DNA of 64,000 nucleotides. Source: Hydrogenophaga sp. PAMC20947. Its GTDB lineage: Bacteria > Pseudomonadota > Gammaproteobacteria > Burkholderiales > Burkholderiaceae_C. The DNA lies in the NCBI RefSeq assembly GCF_004795855.1, contig NZ_CP039252.1, positions 1,922,001 to 1,986,000 on the forward strand, read 5' to 3'. Below the pieces are notes generated by a model, which did no database searches, was not told the origin of the DNA, and saw only the letters and a program-made list of their open reading frames with translations. Numbering within the stretch: position 1 is the stretch's first letter; each line of letters begins with the position of its first letter. A program made the position numbers and the translations under genes. This document shows positions 1 through 8,400 of this stretch, one piece after another.

Positions 1-860
1 GCATTGTGGCGCGTCTGCGCGCCGAGGGCAGCAGCTCCCCTGCAGATGTGATCCTGCTGGTCGATGCCGCGCGCATGGCCTCAGCAGACAGTCAGGGCCT
101 GTTTCAGCCCATTCAGTCGGCCAAGCTGGACGCCGCCATCCCCGCCAACCTGCGCGCCACACCCACCGCTGAAGGCATCACCTGGACCGGGTTTTCAACC
201 CGCGCCCGCGTGATTGTCTACGACCCGCTGCGCGTCAATGCCTCCGATGTCGCCACCTACGAACAACTGGCCGACCCCAAGCTCAAAGGGCTGCTCTGCA
301 CACGCTCCGGCTCCCACCCTTACAACCTCTCGTTGTTTGCGACCGTGGTGGAGCGGCTCGGTGACGCCAAAGGCGAGGCCTGGCTGCAGGGCCTGGTCAA
401 CAACATGGCCCGCTCCCCCAAGGGCGGCGACACCGATCAGATCAAGGCGGTGGCTTCGGGCGAGTGCGGCGTCGCGCTGACCAACACCTACTATATGGCC
501 CGCCTGATCAAGTCCACCAAGCCCGAGGATCAGGCGGTGGTCGACAAGGTGCGCGTGGTGTTCCCCAACCAGGGCACCAGTGGCACCCACGTCAACATCG
601 CTGGCGCAGCTGTGGCCAAGCACGCCAAACACCGCGAGAACGCCGTGGCCTTCATGGAATACCTCGCCAGCCCGTTTGCGCAAGACTATTTTGCCAACGG
701 CAACAACGAGTTCGCGGCGGCCAAGGGCGTGAAGATCGACAACCCGGCCATCAAGGCCATGGGTGGTGACAACTTCAAGGCCGAGACCGTGCCGCTGGGT
801 GTGGTGGCGAAGAACATGACCAAGGTGCAGCAGATGCTGGACCGTGTTGGATACAAATAA
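1..860 (+). CDS. Fe(III) ABC transporter substrate-binding protein (5' end outside window)
   Basis: This is the C-terminal part (about 285 residues) of a periplasmic ferric-iron-binding protein of the FutA/FbpA/AfuA class. Such proteins deliver Fe3+ to an FbpB/FbpC-type permease. The frame is open to base 1 (codons before the GTG at 6 are coding), so the signal peptide and the first part of lobe 1 lie outside the window. Family features visible are SPADV near the start, GITWTGFSTRARV, the hinge-region stretch GDTDQIKAVASGECGVALTNTYYMARL with its adjacent tyrosines (the usual iron ligands), and SGTHVNIAGAAV towards the C-terminus. No permease or ATPase gene follows; the stop codon abuts a repeat array. 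The family call is confident; iron as ligand is inferred from the family and the Tyr-Tyr pair. Confidence 0.85.
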   Translation, partial: IVARLRAEGSSSPADVILLVDAARMASADSQGLFQPIQSAKLDAAIPANLRATPTAEGITWTGFSTRARVIVYDPLRVNASDVATYEQLADPKLKGLLCTRSGSHPYNLSLFATVVERLGDAKGEAWLQGLVNNMARSPKGGDTDQIKAVASGECGVALTNTYYMARLIKSTKPEDQAVVDKVRVVFPNQGTSGTHVNIAGAAVAKHAKHRENAVAFMEYLASPFAQDYFANGNNEFAAAKGVKIDNPAIKAMGGDNFKAETVPLGVVAKNMTKVQQMLDRVGYK

Positions 861-1290
861 GCCCACCCCTGCGCCGGCCCGATGCTCGGGCCGTCACCCC
901 CTCAAGGGGGCGGTGCTGGCGGGCCGGCGGAGCCGGACCCGCGGCACCCTGGGCGGACGCCCCTCCCTCTAGTGAAGCACCTGTAAAGCCCCCTGCTCCT
1001 GCCGATGCGCGGGCCGTCACCCCCTCAAGGGGGCGGTGCTGGCGGGCCGGCGGAGCCGGACCCGCGGCACCCTGGGCGGACGCCCCTCCCTCTGGTGAAG
1101 CACCTGTAAACGCCCCCTGCGCCGGCCCGATGCTCGGGCCGTCACCCCCCCTCAAGGGGGCGGTGCTGGCGGGCCGGCGGAGCCGGACCCGCGGCACCCT
1201 TGAAGGGCTCCCCCGCCTCGCACAAAGCCTCGCTGAACAACCCTTGCACTTGCCGTGCTCGGGCTGTCACTATTTCAAGGCGTGATGCTG
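861..1290. repeat. tandem array of four ~124-bp GC-rich units
   Basis: The sequence GTCACCCCCTCAAGGGGG, inside a longer unit that continues GGTGCTGGCGGGCCGGCGG and ends near CTGTAAA, recurs with a very regular period. The GTCAC of each unit lies at 893, 1016, 1141 and 1266. The first three units are nearly identical; the fourth (about 1252-1290) is degenerate (GTCACTATTTCAAGGCG). Each unit holds two strong inverted repeats, CCCCCTCAAGGGGG and a GGCCGG/CCGG-rich one, so RNA from either strand would fold. The array begins directly after the stop codon at 860. A related single copy lies at 61711. No gene is visible in 861-1446. Confidence 0.85.
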
Positions 1291-1308
1291 GACTGCAAAG
1301 CGTCCGAT

Positions 1309-1337
1309 CAAAAAAAAGGCCTGCGTCACCGCAGGCC
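1309..1337 (-). terminator. Rho-independent terminator of the PPK2 gene
   Basis: Read on the minus strand this is GGCCTGCG, loop GTGA, CGCAGGCC, then eight T. It lies about 110 bp past the PPK2 stop codon and is oriented to end that transcript. Confidence 0.85.
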
Positions 1338-1446
1338 CAGGGTATTCCCCTCATCCTCATCTCTCACTTCTGGTTCTTCACTCCCTGCACAACGCCGTCC
1401 GACTGGGCCGTTGAAATGGCTGTGTGACAGCCTGCGCTTGAATCTT

Positions 1447-2364
1447 CTAAAACACCTCGGGGACGAGTATCTGGCCGGGCACTTCATGGCGGCGATAGCC
1501 TTCGTGTCGCACGCGGTCGGGCAGCGTGATGCCGGGCCGTTCGATCTCTGAGTAGTGCATCTGGCCCAAGAGGTGGCTGATGCAGTTGAGGCGGGCCTTT
1601 TTCTTGTCATCGGCCGACACCACCCACCACGGCGACTCCGGAATGTGGGTGCGCTCCAGCATCACTTCCTTGGCTTTGGTGTAGAGCTCCCAGCGGCGGC
1701 GCGACTCCAGATCCATGGGGCTGAGCTTCCACTGCTTGAGCGGATCGTGGATGCGCCCGAGAAAGCGCAACGCCTGCTCTTCGTCGGAAATCGAAAACCA
1801 GTACTTGATCAGCTGAATACCCGAGCGCACGATCATCTTCTCGAATTCGGGCACATCGCGGAAAAAGGCTTCGTACTGCTCGTCGGTACAAAAGCCCATG
1901 ACCTTTTCAACGCCAGCGCGGTTGTACCAGCTGCGGTCAAACAAAACAATTTCGCCGCCTGCGGGCAAATGCGGCACATAGCGCTGGAAGTACCACTGGG
2001 TGCGCTCGCGGTCGCTGGGAGCCGGCAGTGCGACCACCCGGCACACCCTTGGATTCAGGCGCTGCATGATGCGCTTGATCACACCGCCCTTGCCGGCTGC
2101 ATCGCGGCCTTCGAACACGATCACCACCTTGTGCCCGGTGGCCACCACCCAGTCCTGCAATTTCACGAGCTCGGCCTGCAAGCGGAACAGTTCACGGAAA
2201 TACACCCGTCGCTGTTCCGAATGGAGTGTCAGCGTTTCGGTCGCCGTGCCATGCCCCAGCGCATCGACATCGCGATCCTCCATTTCCATCTCCAGCTCTT
2301 CGTCGTAGCCGTCCATCAAATCGTTGTGAATGCGGTGAAGCAGCTCATCGTGACTGTCGATCAT
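1447..2364 (-). CDS. ppk2: polyphosphate kinase 2 (PPK2 family)
   Basis: Cytoplasmic kinase transferring phosphate between polyphosphate and nucleoside di- (or mono-) phosphates. The P-loop GRDAAGKGG is at about residues 86-94, and the Walker B/lid segment LFDRSWYNRAGVE at about 141-153, followed by the conserved QLIKYWFSIS and DPLKQWKLSPMD stretches. At 305 residues it is a single-domain enzyme like class I PPK2 proteins, which usually make GTP or ATP from NDP. The ATG at 2364 is chosen because GGAG lies six bases upstream; an in-frame GTG at 2379 has no such site. It is followed by its own terminator. The ECF sigma gene upstream runs the same way but is separated by about 90 bp. Subclass and nucleotide preference are not readable from sequence. 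Confidence 0.92.
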   Translation of the reverse strand: MIDSHDELLHRIHNDLMDGYDEELEMEMEDRDVDALGHGTATETLTLHSEQRRVYFRELFRLQAELVKLQDWVVATGHKVVIVFEGRDAAGKGGVIKRIMQRLNPRVCRVVALPAPSDRERTQWYFQRYVPHLPAGGEIVLFDRSWYNRAGVEKVMGFCTDEQYEAFFRDVPEFEKMIVRSGIQLIKYWFSISDEEQALRFLGRIHDPLKQWKLSPMDLESRRRWELYTKAKEVMLERTHIPESPWWVVSADDKKKARLNCISHLLGQMHYSEIERPGITLPDRVRHEGYRRHEVPGQILVPEVF

Positions 2365-2453
2365 GAAAACTCCGTGCACCTGAAAAAGGCAAGGGCCTCA
2401 GCCTAACGGTCGCATGTGACAAACCCGTGAAAACCGTCTCAGCTGCTCACGCT

Positions 2454-3008
2454 TCAGCTGTCCAGACTTTTGCGGGCCCGGTGCAGCCGCACAAACAGAC
2501 TGTCCTGGCTGATGCCCAGCCGCTCGCACACCACCTCGGTCGATTCGTCGCCCAATATCCGGTGTTCCATGACATCGCGCAGGCCTGCAGGCAGTTGTGC
2601 AATGCGCGCCATCACGATGGCCAGGCGCTCGCGCTGCTCGGCCCACTCATCGGGCCGGGCACCGGGGCACGCCATCCCTTGACACGCAAAGCCATCGCCC
2701 TCGCTGTCGGCATCACTGTCCACCGACTGGTAGTGCGCGCGGTCCCGGATCAGATCCACAATCTTGTTCTTGAGAATACCCACCAACCAGCTGCGCAAAG
2801 CACTGCGACCCGCAAAACTCGCCCGGCCACCCAGCACCGCTTCAAACACGTCGTGCACGGCGTCTTCGGCCAGGGCGGGGTCGTGCAGTTTGCGCCGGGC
2901 AAATGCCACGAGATAGTCCCGGTGGCCCATGACCTCATGGGCGCACAAACTGCCCAGCTGGGCCGATGCGATGCTGTTTGCGGTGGGTGCTGTCCTGGCC
3001 TGGTGCAT
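2454..3008 (-). CDS. ECF-type RNA polymerase sigma factor
   Basis: A 184-residue sigma-70 family protein of the extracytoplasmic-function class. Region 2 includes HRDYLVAFARRKLHDPALAEDAVHDVFE and RSWLVGILKNKIVDLIRD; region 4 contains LPAGLRDVMEHRILGDESTEVVCERLGISQDSLFVRLHRARKSL with a clear helix-turn-helix. The ATG at 3008 is preceded by AAGGAG at good spacing; an upstream in-frame TTG would place the Shine-Dalgarno inside the gene. Region 2 is followed by an acidic linker (DSDADSEGDG). No anti-sigma gene lies beside it: only about 90 bp separate it from ppk2. It is divergent from a two-component pair across 118 bp. Target promoters are unknown. Confidence 0.88.
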   Translation of the reverse strand: MHQARTAPTANSIASAQLGSLCAHEVMGHRDYLVAFARRKLHDPALAEDAVHDVFEAVLGGRASFAGRSALRSWLVGILKNKIVDLIRDRAHYQSVDSDADSEGDGFACQGMACPGARPDEWAEQRERLAIVMARIAQLPAGLRDVMEHRILGDESTEVVCERLGISQDSLFVRLHRARKSLDS

Positions 3009-3126
3009 GGTGCGCTCCTTTTGGGGTGTCAATGCCCTTACTGTGGAAAGCCCAGATCACAGCCCCCTCTCAAAAGATCACATTTGCATCACATCGGCGT
3101 AAGAATTGGCCGCTGTGCCAGACTCA

Positions 3127-3870
3127 ATGCCCATGAACCCTGCCAAGCGCATTCTGGTGGCCGAAGACCAGACCGATATCCGTGACCTGCTGGCGCTGAA
3201 CCTGCGCGGTGCTGGCTATGCGGTGAGCGAAACCCGCGATGGCCTCAGCGCGCTGGCACTGCAAACCGAAGCGCCCTGCGACCTGCTGGTGCTGGATCTG
3301 ATGATGCCGGGCATGGACGGCCTGGAAGTCTGCAAGACCCTGCGCGCCAGGGGAGACACCGCGCCCATCCTCATGCTCACCGCAAAATCCACCGAGCTCG
3401 ACAGGGTACTGGGTCTGGAGCTGGGCGCCGACGATTACCTCACCAAGCCTTTCTCTCTGGCCGAGTTCCTAGCCCGGGTCAAGGCGCTGCTGCGGCGGGC
3501 CGAACAGCTGCGCGCAGCGCTCGCGGCACAGGCCAACGAACAGGAATCCGACAGCACTTTGGTCAACGGCGGGCTGGAAATCCAGCCCATCAAACGGCTG
3601 GTGAGGGTGGGCGGCAAGCCGCAAGAGTTCACGGCACTGGAGTTTGATCTCTTGATGCATTTCGCCCAGCACCCCGGCCACGTCTACTCACGGGCCCAGC
3701 TGTTGAGCGCCGTCTGGGGCTACAGCCACGACGGTTACGAACACACCGTCACCACCCACATCAACCGGCTGCGCGCCAAGCTGGAGCGTGACCCGCTCAA
3801 GCCCGAGTTCATCCTGACCGTGCGGGGCGCAGGCTACAAAATGCGTGAACGCCCGACGGACCCGACATGA
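3127..3870 (+). CDS. OmpR/PhoB-family response regulator
   Basis: Two-domain regulator of 247 residues. The receiver domain has the acidic pocket (VAEDQ at 11-15), the phospho-acceptor Asp57 in LLVLDLMMPGMDG, the conserved LTAKS and the Lys in LTKPF. The C-terminal winged helix has the recognition-helix region TTHINRLRAKLERDP. The ATG at 3127 is used; a second ATG at 3133 (MNPAKRILVAED) is equally plausible, as neither has a strong Shine-Dalgarno. Its last four bases overlap the kinase start (ATGA), so the two are co-translated. Its signal is unknown. Confidence 0.92.
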   Translation: MPMNPAKRILVAEDQTDIRDLLALNLRGAGYAVSETRDGLSALALQTEAPCDLLVLDLMMPGMDGLEVCKTLRARGDTAPILMLTAKSTELDRVLGLELGADDYLTKPFSLAEFLARVKALLRRAEQLRAALAAQANEQESDSTLVNGGLEIQPIKRLVRVGGKPQEFTALEFDLLMHFAQHPGHVYSRAQLLSAVWGYSHDGYEHTVTTHINRLRAKLERDPLKPEFILTVRGAGYKMRERPTDPT

Positions 3871-5405
3871 ACGTCAGGACCAAGCTGGCGCTCACCATCG
3901 GGTTGACCGGGCTGCTCACCGCGCTGGGCATGATCCTGGCGCTGGTGCTGGCTTATGAGCGCTTCGAGCACGAATCGAGCTACTACCGGGCCGACGCCTT
4001 CCTCAAGCGGGTCACGGCCCAGCACACCGATCTGCTGAGCCTGCGCGAACGCTTCGGCGATGAATTCGGCCATTTTCTGGCCAACCTGGTGCTCTACGAA
4101 CCCGACACGCAGCTCTACCTGCTCGATCCCGAGGGACAAGTGCTGAGCACCAGCAGCGAAGTGCCGCTGGCCCAGGCGTTCAAGGTCAACATGGGCCCGG
4201 TCATGATGGCTGCCAGCGAAGACCCGATGCCCTTTGTACTGGGCGACAACCCCGAGCGCATGGACATCCGCGTGGTGGTGGCGGCCCGGGCCTTGCGACC
4301 GATGTCCATCGCCCCAGCCCCTCAAGCCGAGGGCTACCTGTACCTCGTCACCCGCGCCCGTGATCTGACCGAGAGCAACCCGGCAGCCTTGAGCAGCGTG
4401 CTCTCACAACCGGTGGTGCTCATGATGCTGGCGGTGGTCGCCCTGTCGACTTTGCTGGCGGCCTGGGTCACTGCGTCCATCACCCGCCCGCTCAAGCGGC
4501 TCACTGGCGCAGTCAATCAGATCCGGGACGAGGGGCTGCTGGCTCCCGACCCCACCCAGAGTCCGATGAACGACAAGCGTTGGGCCATCCCCGACACCCA
4601 CAACCCGGACGAATTTGGCCAGTTGGCCCGCGGCATGGGCGCCATGCTGCAAACCCTGCGTGAACAGTGGTCCACGATGCACCGGCTTGACCACTTCCGC
4701 CGCGAAGGTGTCAGCAACCTCTCACACGATCTGCAATCCCCGCTCACCGCGACCACCACCTGCCTGGAAACGCTGGACCACCACTGGCAAGACGATGCCG
4801 CTCGCCAGGCCGATCGGGATTTGCTCGCGGTGGCGCTTCGAAACACCCGCAATGCGGCGCAGCTTGTCCGCAGCCTGGGCGATCTGGCCCGGTTGGACGA
4901 GCCCGCGTTCCAGCTCAAGACCGAGCGCCTGAACCTGACCGAGCTGCTGGACGATGTGTCCATGCGGTTCACCGAGCGCGCACGACAAGGCGGCGTGAGG
5001 CTGGAGGTGCTGGACAACCCCGACCAGCCAGCCCCCCTCGCCGCGGTGGACGTGCAACTGATCGAGCGAGCTGTGGCCAACCTGGTGGACAACGCCCTCA
5101 AATTCAGCCCGCCAGGCAGCGTGCTCACCTTGAGCGCCATGCGCCACGAAGGCGGCCAGCAAGGGCCCAAAGCCCGCATCACTGTGCGCGACCAGGGGCC
5201 TGGCATTCACCCGCAAGACCTACCCCACCTCTTTGACCGGTTCTACCAAAGCCGCAACCACGTGGCGCCGGCCACCGGCGAAGGCGGCAAAGGACTGGGC
5301 CTGGCCATCGTCAAGCGCATCACCGAGCTGCACGGCGGGCAACTTGAGGTCTCCAGTGCCCCCGGTATGGGCACCGAAGTGGTTCTGGAACTGCCGGCGA
5401 CTTGA
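3867..5405 (+). CDS. sensor histidine kinase
   Basis: Inner-membrane kinase of 512 residues, partner of the response regulator it overlaps. Transmembrane helix 1 is at about residues 9-30, then a periplasmic sensor region of about 140 residues, helix 2 at about 176-197 (VVLMMLAVVALSTLLAAWV), and a HAMP linker (SITRPLKRLTGAVNQI). The H-box has His287 in NLSHDLQSPL; the ATPase domain has the N-box LVDNALKFSPPGSV, the G1 box DQGPGIHPQDL, the F-box LFDRFYQ and the G2 box GGKGLGLAIV. All catalytic boxes look intact. The periplasmic part has no motif I recognise. Confidence 0.92.
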   Translation: MNVRTKLALTIGLTGLLTALGMILALVLAYERFEHESSYYRADAFLKRVTAQHTDLLSLRERFGDEFGHFLANLVLYEPDTQLYLLDPEGQVLSTSSEVPLAQAFKVNMGPVMMAASEDPMPFVLGDNPERMDIRVVVAARALRPMSIAPAPQAEGYLYLVTRARDLTESNPAALSSVLSQPVVLMMLAVVALSTLLAAWVTASITRPLKRLTGAVNQIRDEGLLAPDPTQSPMNDKRWAIPDTHNPDEFGQLARGMGAMLQTLREQWSTMHRLDHFRREGVSNLSHDLQSPLTATTTCLETLDHHWQDDAARQADRDLLAVALRNTRNAAQLVRSLGDLARLDEPAFQLKTERLNLTELLDDVSMRFTERARQGGVRLEVLDNPDQPAPLAAVDVQLIERAVANLVDNALKFSPPGSVLTLSAMRHEGGQQGPKARITVRDQGPGIHPQDLPHLFDRFYQSRNHVAPATGEGGKGLGLAIVKRITELHGGQLEVSSAPGMGTEVVLELPAT

Positions 5406-5427
5406 CCCATTTGAGCTTTGAGGGATA

Positions 5428-5451
5428 ATTGACGTTTACGTAAACGTCAAT
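5428..5451. promoter_or_regulatory. 24-bp perfect palindrome, probable LiuR-type operator
   Basis: The left arm ATTGACGTTTAC is followed immediately by its exact reverse complement. It lies 21 bp upstream of the 3-hydroxyacyl-CoA dehydrogenase start and overlaps a plausible promoter (TTGACC at 5403, GATAAT at 5424, 15-bp spacing). From memory the ACGTTTACGT-type core resembles the site of LiuR, the MerR-family regulator of branched-chain amino acid and acyl-CoA catabolism. No liuR gene is in the window. Confidence 0.65.
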
Positions 5452-5471
5452 ACTTCCCACAGGAGCATCCC

Positions 5472-6230
5472 ATGGACATTCAAGGCAAGGTTTTCATCGT
5501 CACCGGTGGTGCATCGGGCTTGGGCGAAGGCACGGCACGCATGCTCGCTGCCAACGGCGCCCAAGTGGTGATCGCCGACATGCAGGCAGACAAGGGCGAA
5601 GCCGTTGCCAAGGCCATCGGCGGTGCGTTTGTGAAATGCGACGTGAGCCAGGAAGCCGATGGCCAGGCCGTGGTGGCCCAGGCGGTTTCCATGGGCAAGC
5701 TCATGGGTCTGATCAATTGCGCGGGCATCGCTCCGGCAGAAAAGACCGTGGGAAAAAACGGCGCACACTCACTCGGCGTGTTTTCCAAAACCATCACGGT
5801 CAACCTGGTGGGCAGCTTCAACATGATCCGCCTGGCCGCCGAGGCCATGTGCAAAAACGAACCCGAAGCCACGGGTGAGCGCGGGGTGATGATCTCCACC
5901 GCCAGCGTTGCGGCCTACGACGGCCAGATTGGCCAGGCGGCTTACGCGGCCAGCAAGGGCGGCATCGTGGGCATGACCCTGCCCATCGCTCGCGACCTCG
6001 CCCGCAACGGCATCCGCAACATGACCATCGCCCCGGGCATTTTTGGCACCCCCATGCTCTTTGGCATGCCGCAAGATGTTCAGGACGCGCTGGCCGCCAG
6101 CGTGCCCTTCCCCAGCCGCCTGGGCACCCCGGACGACTACGCCAAGCTCGCCAAACACATCATCGAAAACGACATGCTCAACGGCGAAGTGATTCGCCTG
6201 GACGGCGCGATCCGCCTGGCCCCGCGCTGA
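5472..6230 (+). CDS. 3-hydroxyacyl-CoA dehydrogenase, SDR family (HSD17B10-like)
   Basis: A 252-residue short-chain dehydrogenase. The NAD-binding motif [12 protein letters not shown] is at about residues 11-22, NCAG at about 82, the catalytic Ser lies in [11 protein letters not shown], and the YAASK catalytic Tyr/Lys is at about 157-161. It matches type-2 3-hydroxyacyl-CoA / 2-methyl-3-hydroxybutyryl-CoA dehydrogenases, which act in isoleucine and fatty-acid breakdown. The start is clear (AGGAG, seven bases, ATG). It is monocistronic between the palindromic operator and a bidirectional terminator. A paralogue lies at 61863. The operator supports a role in acyl-CoA/branched-chain catabolism; the exact substrate is inferred. 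Confidence 0.88.
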   Translation: MDIQGKVFIVTGGASGLGEGTARMLAANGAQVVIADMQADKGEAVAKAIGGAFVKCDVSQEADGQAVVAQAVSMGKLMGLINCAGIAPAEKTVGKNGAHSLGVFSKTITVNLVGSFNMIRLAAEAMCKNEPEATGERGVMISTASVAAYDGQIGQAAYAASKGGIVGMTLPIARDLARNGIRNMTIAPGIFGTPMLFGMPQDVQDALAASVPFPSRLGTPDDYAKLAKHIIENDMLNGEVIRLDGAIRLAPR

Positions 6231-6246
6231 GACATCGCTGATCCCG

Positions 6247-6276
6247 AAAAAAAGCCCGGCAGTCCCGGGCTTTTTT
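6247..6276. terminator. bidirectional Rho-independent terminator
   Basis: Seven A, AGCCCGG, loop CAGTC, CCGGGCT, then T run. It sits between the converging SDR gene and the GspE-type gene and can stop transcription from both sides. Confidence 0.88.
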
Positions 6277-6305
6277 CATCTGTTGACGCAGGCGCCGGGC
6301 CGTGC

Positions 6306-8255
6306 TCAGCGGTAGGCGCTGCGCGCCTGCTTGAGATCGATGTGGCCTTGCACCACTTTTTCCAGCGCGTCGTGCCGCAGGCTGCGCATGCCTTCGTTCA
6401 CAGCCGCAGCAAAGATCTCCGAAGGCCGGGAGCGGCTCTGGATCAGTTGCTTGATCGCGCGGCTGTTCTCTAGAATCTCGTACACACCGATGCGTCCCTT
6501 GTAGCCTTTGTCGCCACAGCGCTGGCACCCCACAGCATGGCGGATGTGGACTTGCTCGGGCGACTCAGCGCCCGCCGCTTCGAGCAAGCGAATCTCAGCT
6601 TGTGGGCGGCTCAAATCGCTGCCCTCCAGGTACTCTTGCAGCAAGGCTTCCCAGCCCTCGGCGTCCAGGGGGCGCTCCGATGCACAGTGGGTGCAAAGCT
6701 TGCGCACCAGGCGCTGCGCCACCAGCCCCAGCAGCGAGTCCGCAAAGTTCATCGGATCCATGCCCAGGTCGAGCAAACGGACCACGCTCTCGCTGGCGTT
6801 GTTGGTGTGCAACGTGGACAGCACCAGGTGCCCGGTCAACGAAGCCTCAATGGCGATCTTGGCGGTTTCCGCATCGCGGATCTCACCGATCATGATGATG
6901 TCGGGATCGGCCCTCAAAAAGCCGCGCATGGCGCTGGCGAAAGTGAGTCCGATCTTGGGGTTCATCTGCACCTGGCGCAAGCCTGGCTGTGTGATTTCGA
7001 TCGGGTCTTCGGCCGTCCATATCTTGTGCTCGGCGGTGTTGACCTCGGCCAGCATGGAGTGCAGCGTGGTGGTTTTTCCCGACCCCGTGGGCCCCACGGC
7101 CAGCACCATGCCAAAGGTGCGCTGGGAAAACTCGGCAATGGTCTTCTGGTCGCGCGGCTGCAAACCCAGCTGGCTCAGGGGCAGCGGCTTGGCCGACTCC
7201 AGCAAACGCAACACGACATCTTCCAGACCGTCGTGGGTCGGCATCACCGCCACGCGCAGCTCCAGCGCCTTGCCGCCAAACTCGGAAAAATCGATCTTTC
7301 CGTCTTGTGGGCGACGGCGTTCTGCGATGTCCAGCCGGGCCATGATCTTGATGCGGGAGACCAGCGGGCCACGCAATTTGGGGGGTAGCCAAAGGTAAGG
7401 TTCCAGCTCTCCGTCCTTGCGGAACCGGATAGCGGTGAGGGCATCGCCCGCATTGGTTTCGATGTGAATATCAGAAACATGGGTGTGTTGTGCTTCAGTG
7501 ATCATCTGGTTCACCAGCCTCACCATGCCCGCCGATTCACTGGCCGAACTCAGCTGCTCGGCTTCGGCACCGCTGCCGACTTCCACCATGGCCTGCATGA
7601 CCAGATCGTCGACCAGCGTCTGATCATCCTGCGCGCCCAGATGCTGGCGCGGCAGGTAGCGCTGCCGCAACTCGTCCGCGATCTGGCCCGACCCGTTGGC
7701 ATGGCCCGCGTGTTCGACCCGGTCTTGAACTTCCAGCCGGCGCTCAATGGCTTCACGGCTGGCCCACACCAGGCGCACCGTGTGCCCGGTCTGTGTGCAA
7801 AGCTGGCGATGCAACGCATCATCGGTGGGCGTGCACGACGCCACAAAAAAATTCTCATTGGCCATGCCCAGAGGCACCACATGAAATCCATGTGCAGCCC
7901 GCAGCGGCAAAGTCTGAAAGGCCTGGCGCTCGACTTCAAAACCCAAAACTTCCACTTCCACCACCCCGGCGACCCGTGCCAGCGCCCGCTGCAACTCATC
8001 GTCGGTCAACAGCAGGCGGTCGACCAGTTCGTGGGAGCGTGACCGCAGCAAATCGGGGTCTTCGGCCATCACCTCATCCAGGGTGCGCTCTTCCAGGATG
8101 CGGAATTGGGCCAGTGCATCCCGCAATCCCACGATGGGCAAGCGGTGCTGGGCCAGCTGGGCATCAATGAGTTGGGGCAGCGTGTGGACCAGCTGCCGGG
8201 TCGGCACTCCAAATGGACCCAGAGGCTGTTGTAGTTTCTGTGGCGTGAACGTCAT
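6306..8255 (-). CDS. GspE/PilB-family secretion or pilus assembly ATPase
   Basis: Hexameric traffic ATPase of 649 residues, cytoplasmic, that powers type II secretion or type IV pilus assembly. An N-terminal MshEN-like region (about 1-170) is followed by the N2 domain (HVSDIHIETNAGDALTAIRFRKDGE). The ATPase core has the Walker A GPTGSGKTTTLHSM near residue 388, the Asp box IWTAEDPIEITQPG and the Walker B/His box IIMIGEIRDAETA ... VLSTLHTNNA. A tetracysteine zinc site is formed by CTHC near 521 and CQRC near 578. No other secretion or pilus genes are nearby, so the partner machine is encoded elsewhere. The ATG at 8255 is preferred over an in-frame TTG at 8261. Confidence 0.9.
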   Translation of the reverse strand: MTFTPQKLQQPLGPFGVPTRQLVHTLPQLIDAQLAQHRLPIVGLRDALAQFRILEERTLDEVMAEDPDLLRSRSHELVDRLLLTDDELQRALARVAGVVEVEVLGFEVERQAFQTLPLRAAHGFHVVPLGMANENFFVASCTPTDDALHRQLCTQTGHTVRLVWASREAIERRLEVQDRVEHAGHANGSGQIADELRQRYLPRQHLGAQDDQTLVDDLVMQAMVEVGSGAEAEQLSSASESAGMVRLVNQMITEAQHTHVSDIHIETNAGDALTAIRFRKDGELEPYLWLPPKLRGPLVSRIKIMARLDIAERRRPQDGKIDFSEFGGKALELRVAVMPTHDGLEDVVLRLLESAKPLPLSQLGLQPRDQKTIAEFSQRTFGMVLAVGPTGSGKTTTLHSMLAEVNTAEHKIWTAEDPIEITQPGLRQVQMNPKIGLTFASAMRGFLRADPDIIMIGEIRDAETAKIAIEASLTGHLVLSTLHTNNASESVVRLLDLGMDPMNFADSLLGLVAQRLVRKLCTHCASERPLDAEGWEALLQEYLEGSDLSRPQAEIRLLEAAGAESPEQVHIRHAVGCQRCGDKGYKGRIGVYEILENSRAIKQLIQSRSRPSEIFAAAVNEGMRSLRHDALEKVVQGHIDLKQARSAYR

Positions 8256-8297
8256 CGGCAAAGGCTTTCAGGCAGGTTCGAAATGGCAACGACAGGA

Positions 8298-8316
8298 TGT
8301 CAAGCCTAGCTTGACA
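8298..8316. repeat. perfect 8-3-8 inverted repeat between divergent genes
   Basis: TGTCAAGC, CTA, GCTTGACA. It lies 43 bp upstream of the GspE-type start and 85 bp upstream of ggt, the place expected for an operator shared by the two divergent promoters. The right arm ends in TTGACA, a consensus -35, though I see no good -10 at 17 bp. No regulator for it can be named. Confidence 0.5.
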
Positions 8317-8400
8317 CTTCAAAATAACGCAAACTGTGCCTCAAACCTTTGATCTACGGCAAGCGCGTACCCCCACCCCTATTGTTAGCGAGACTCCAGC

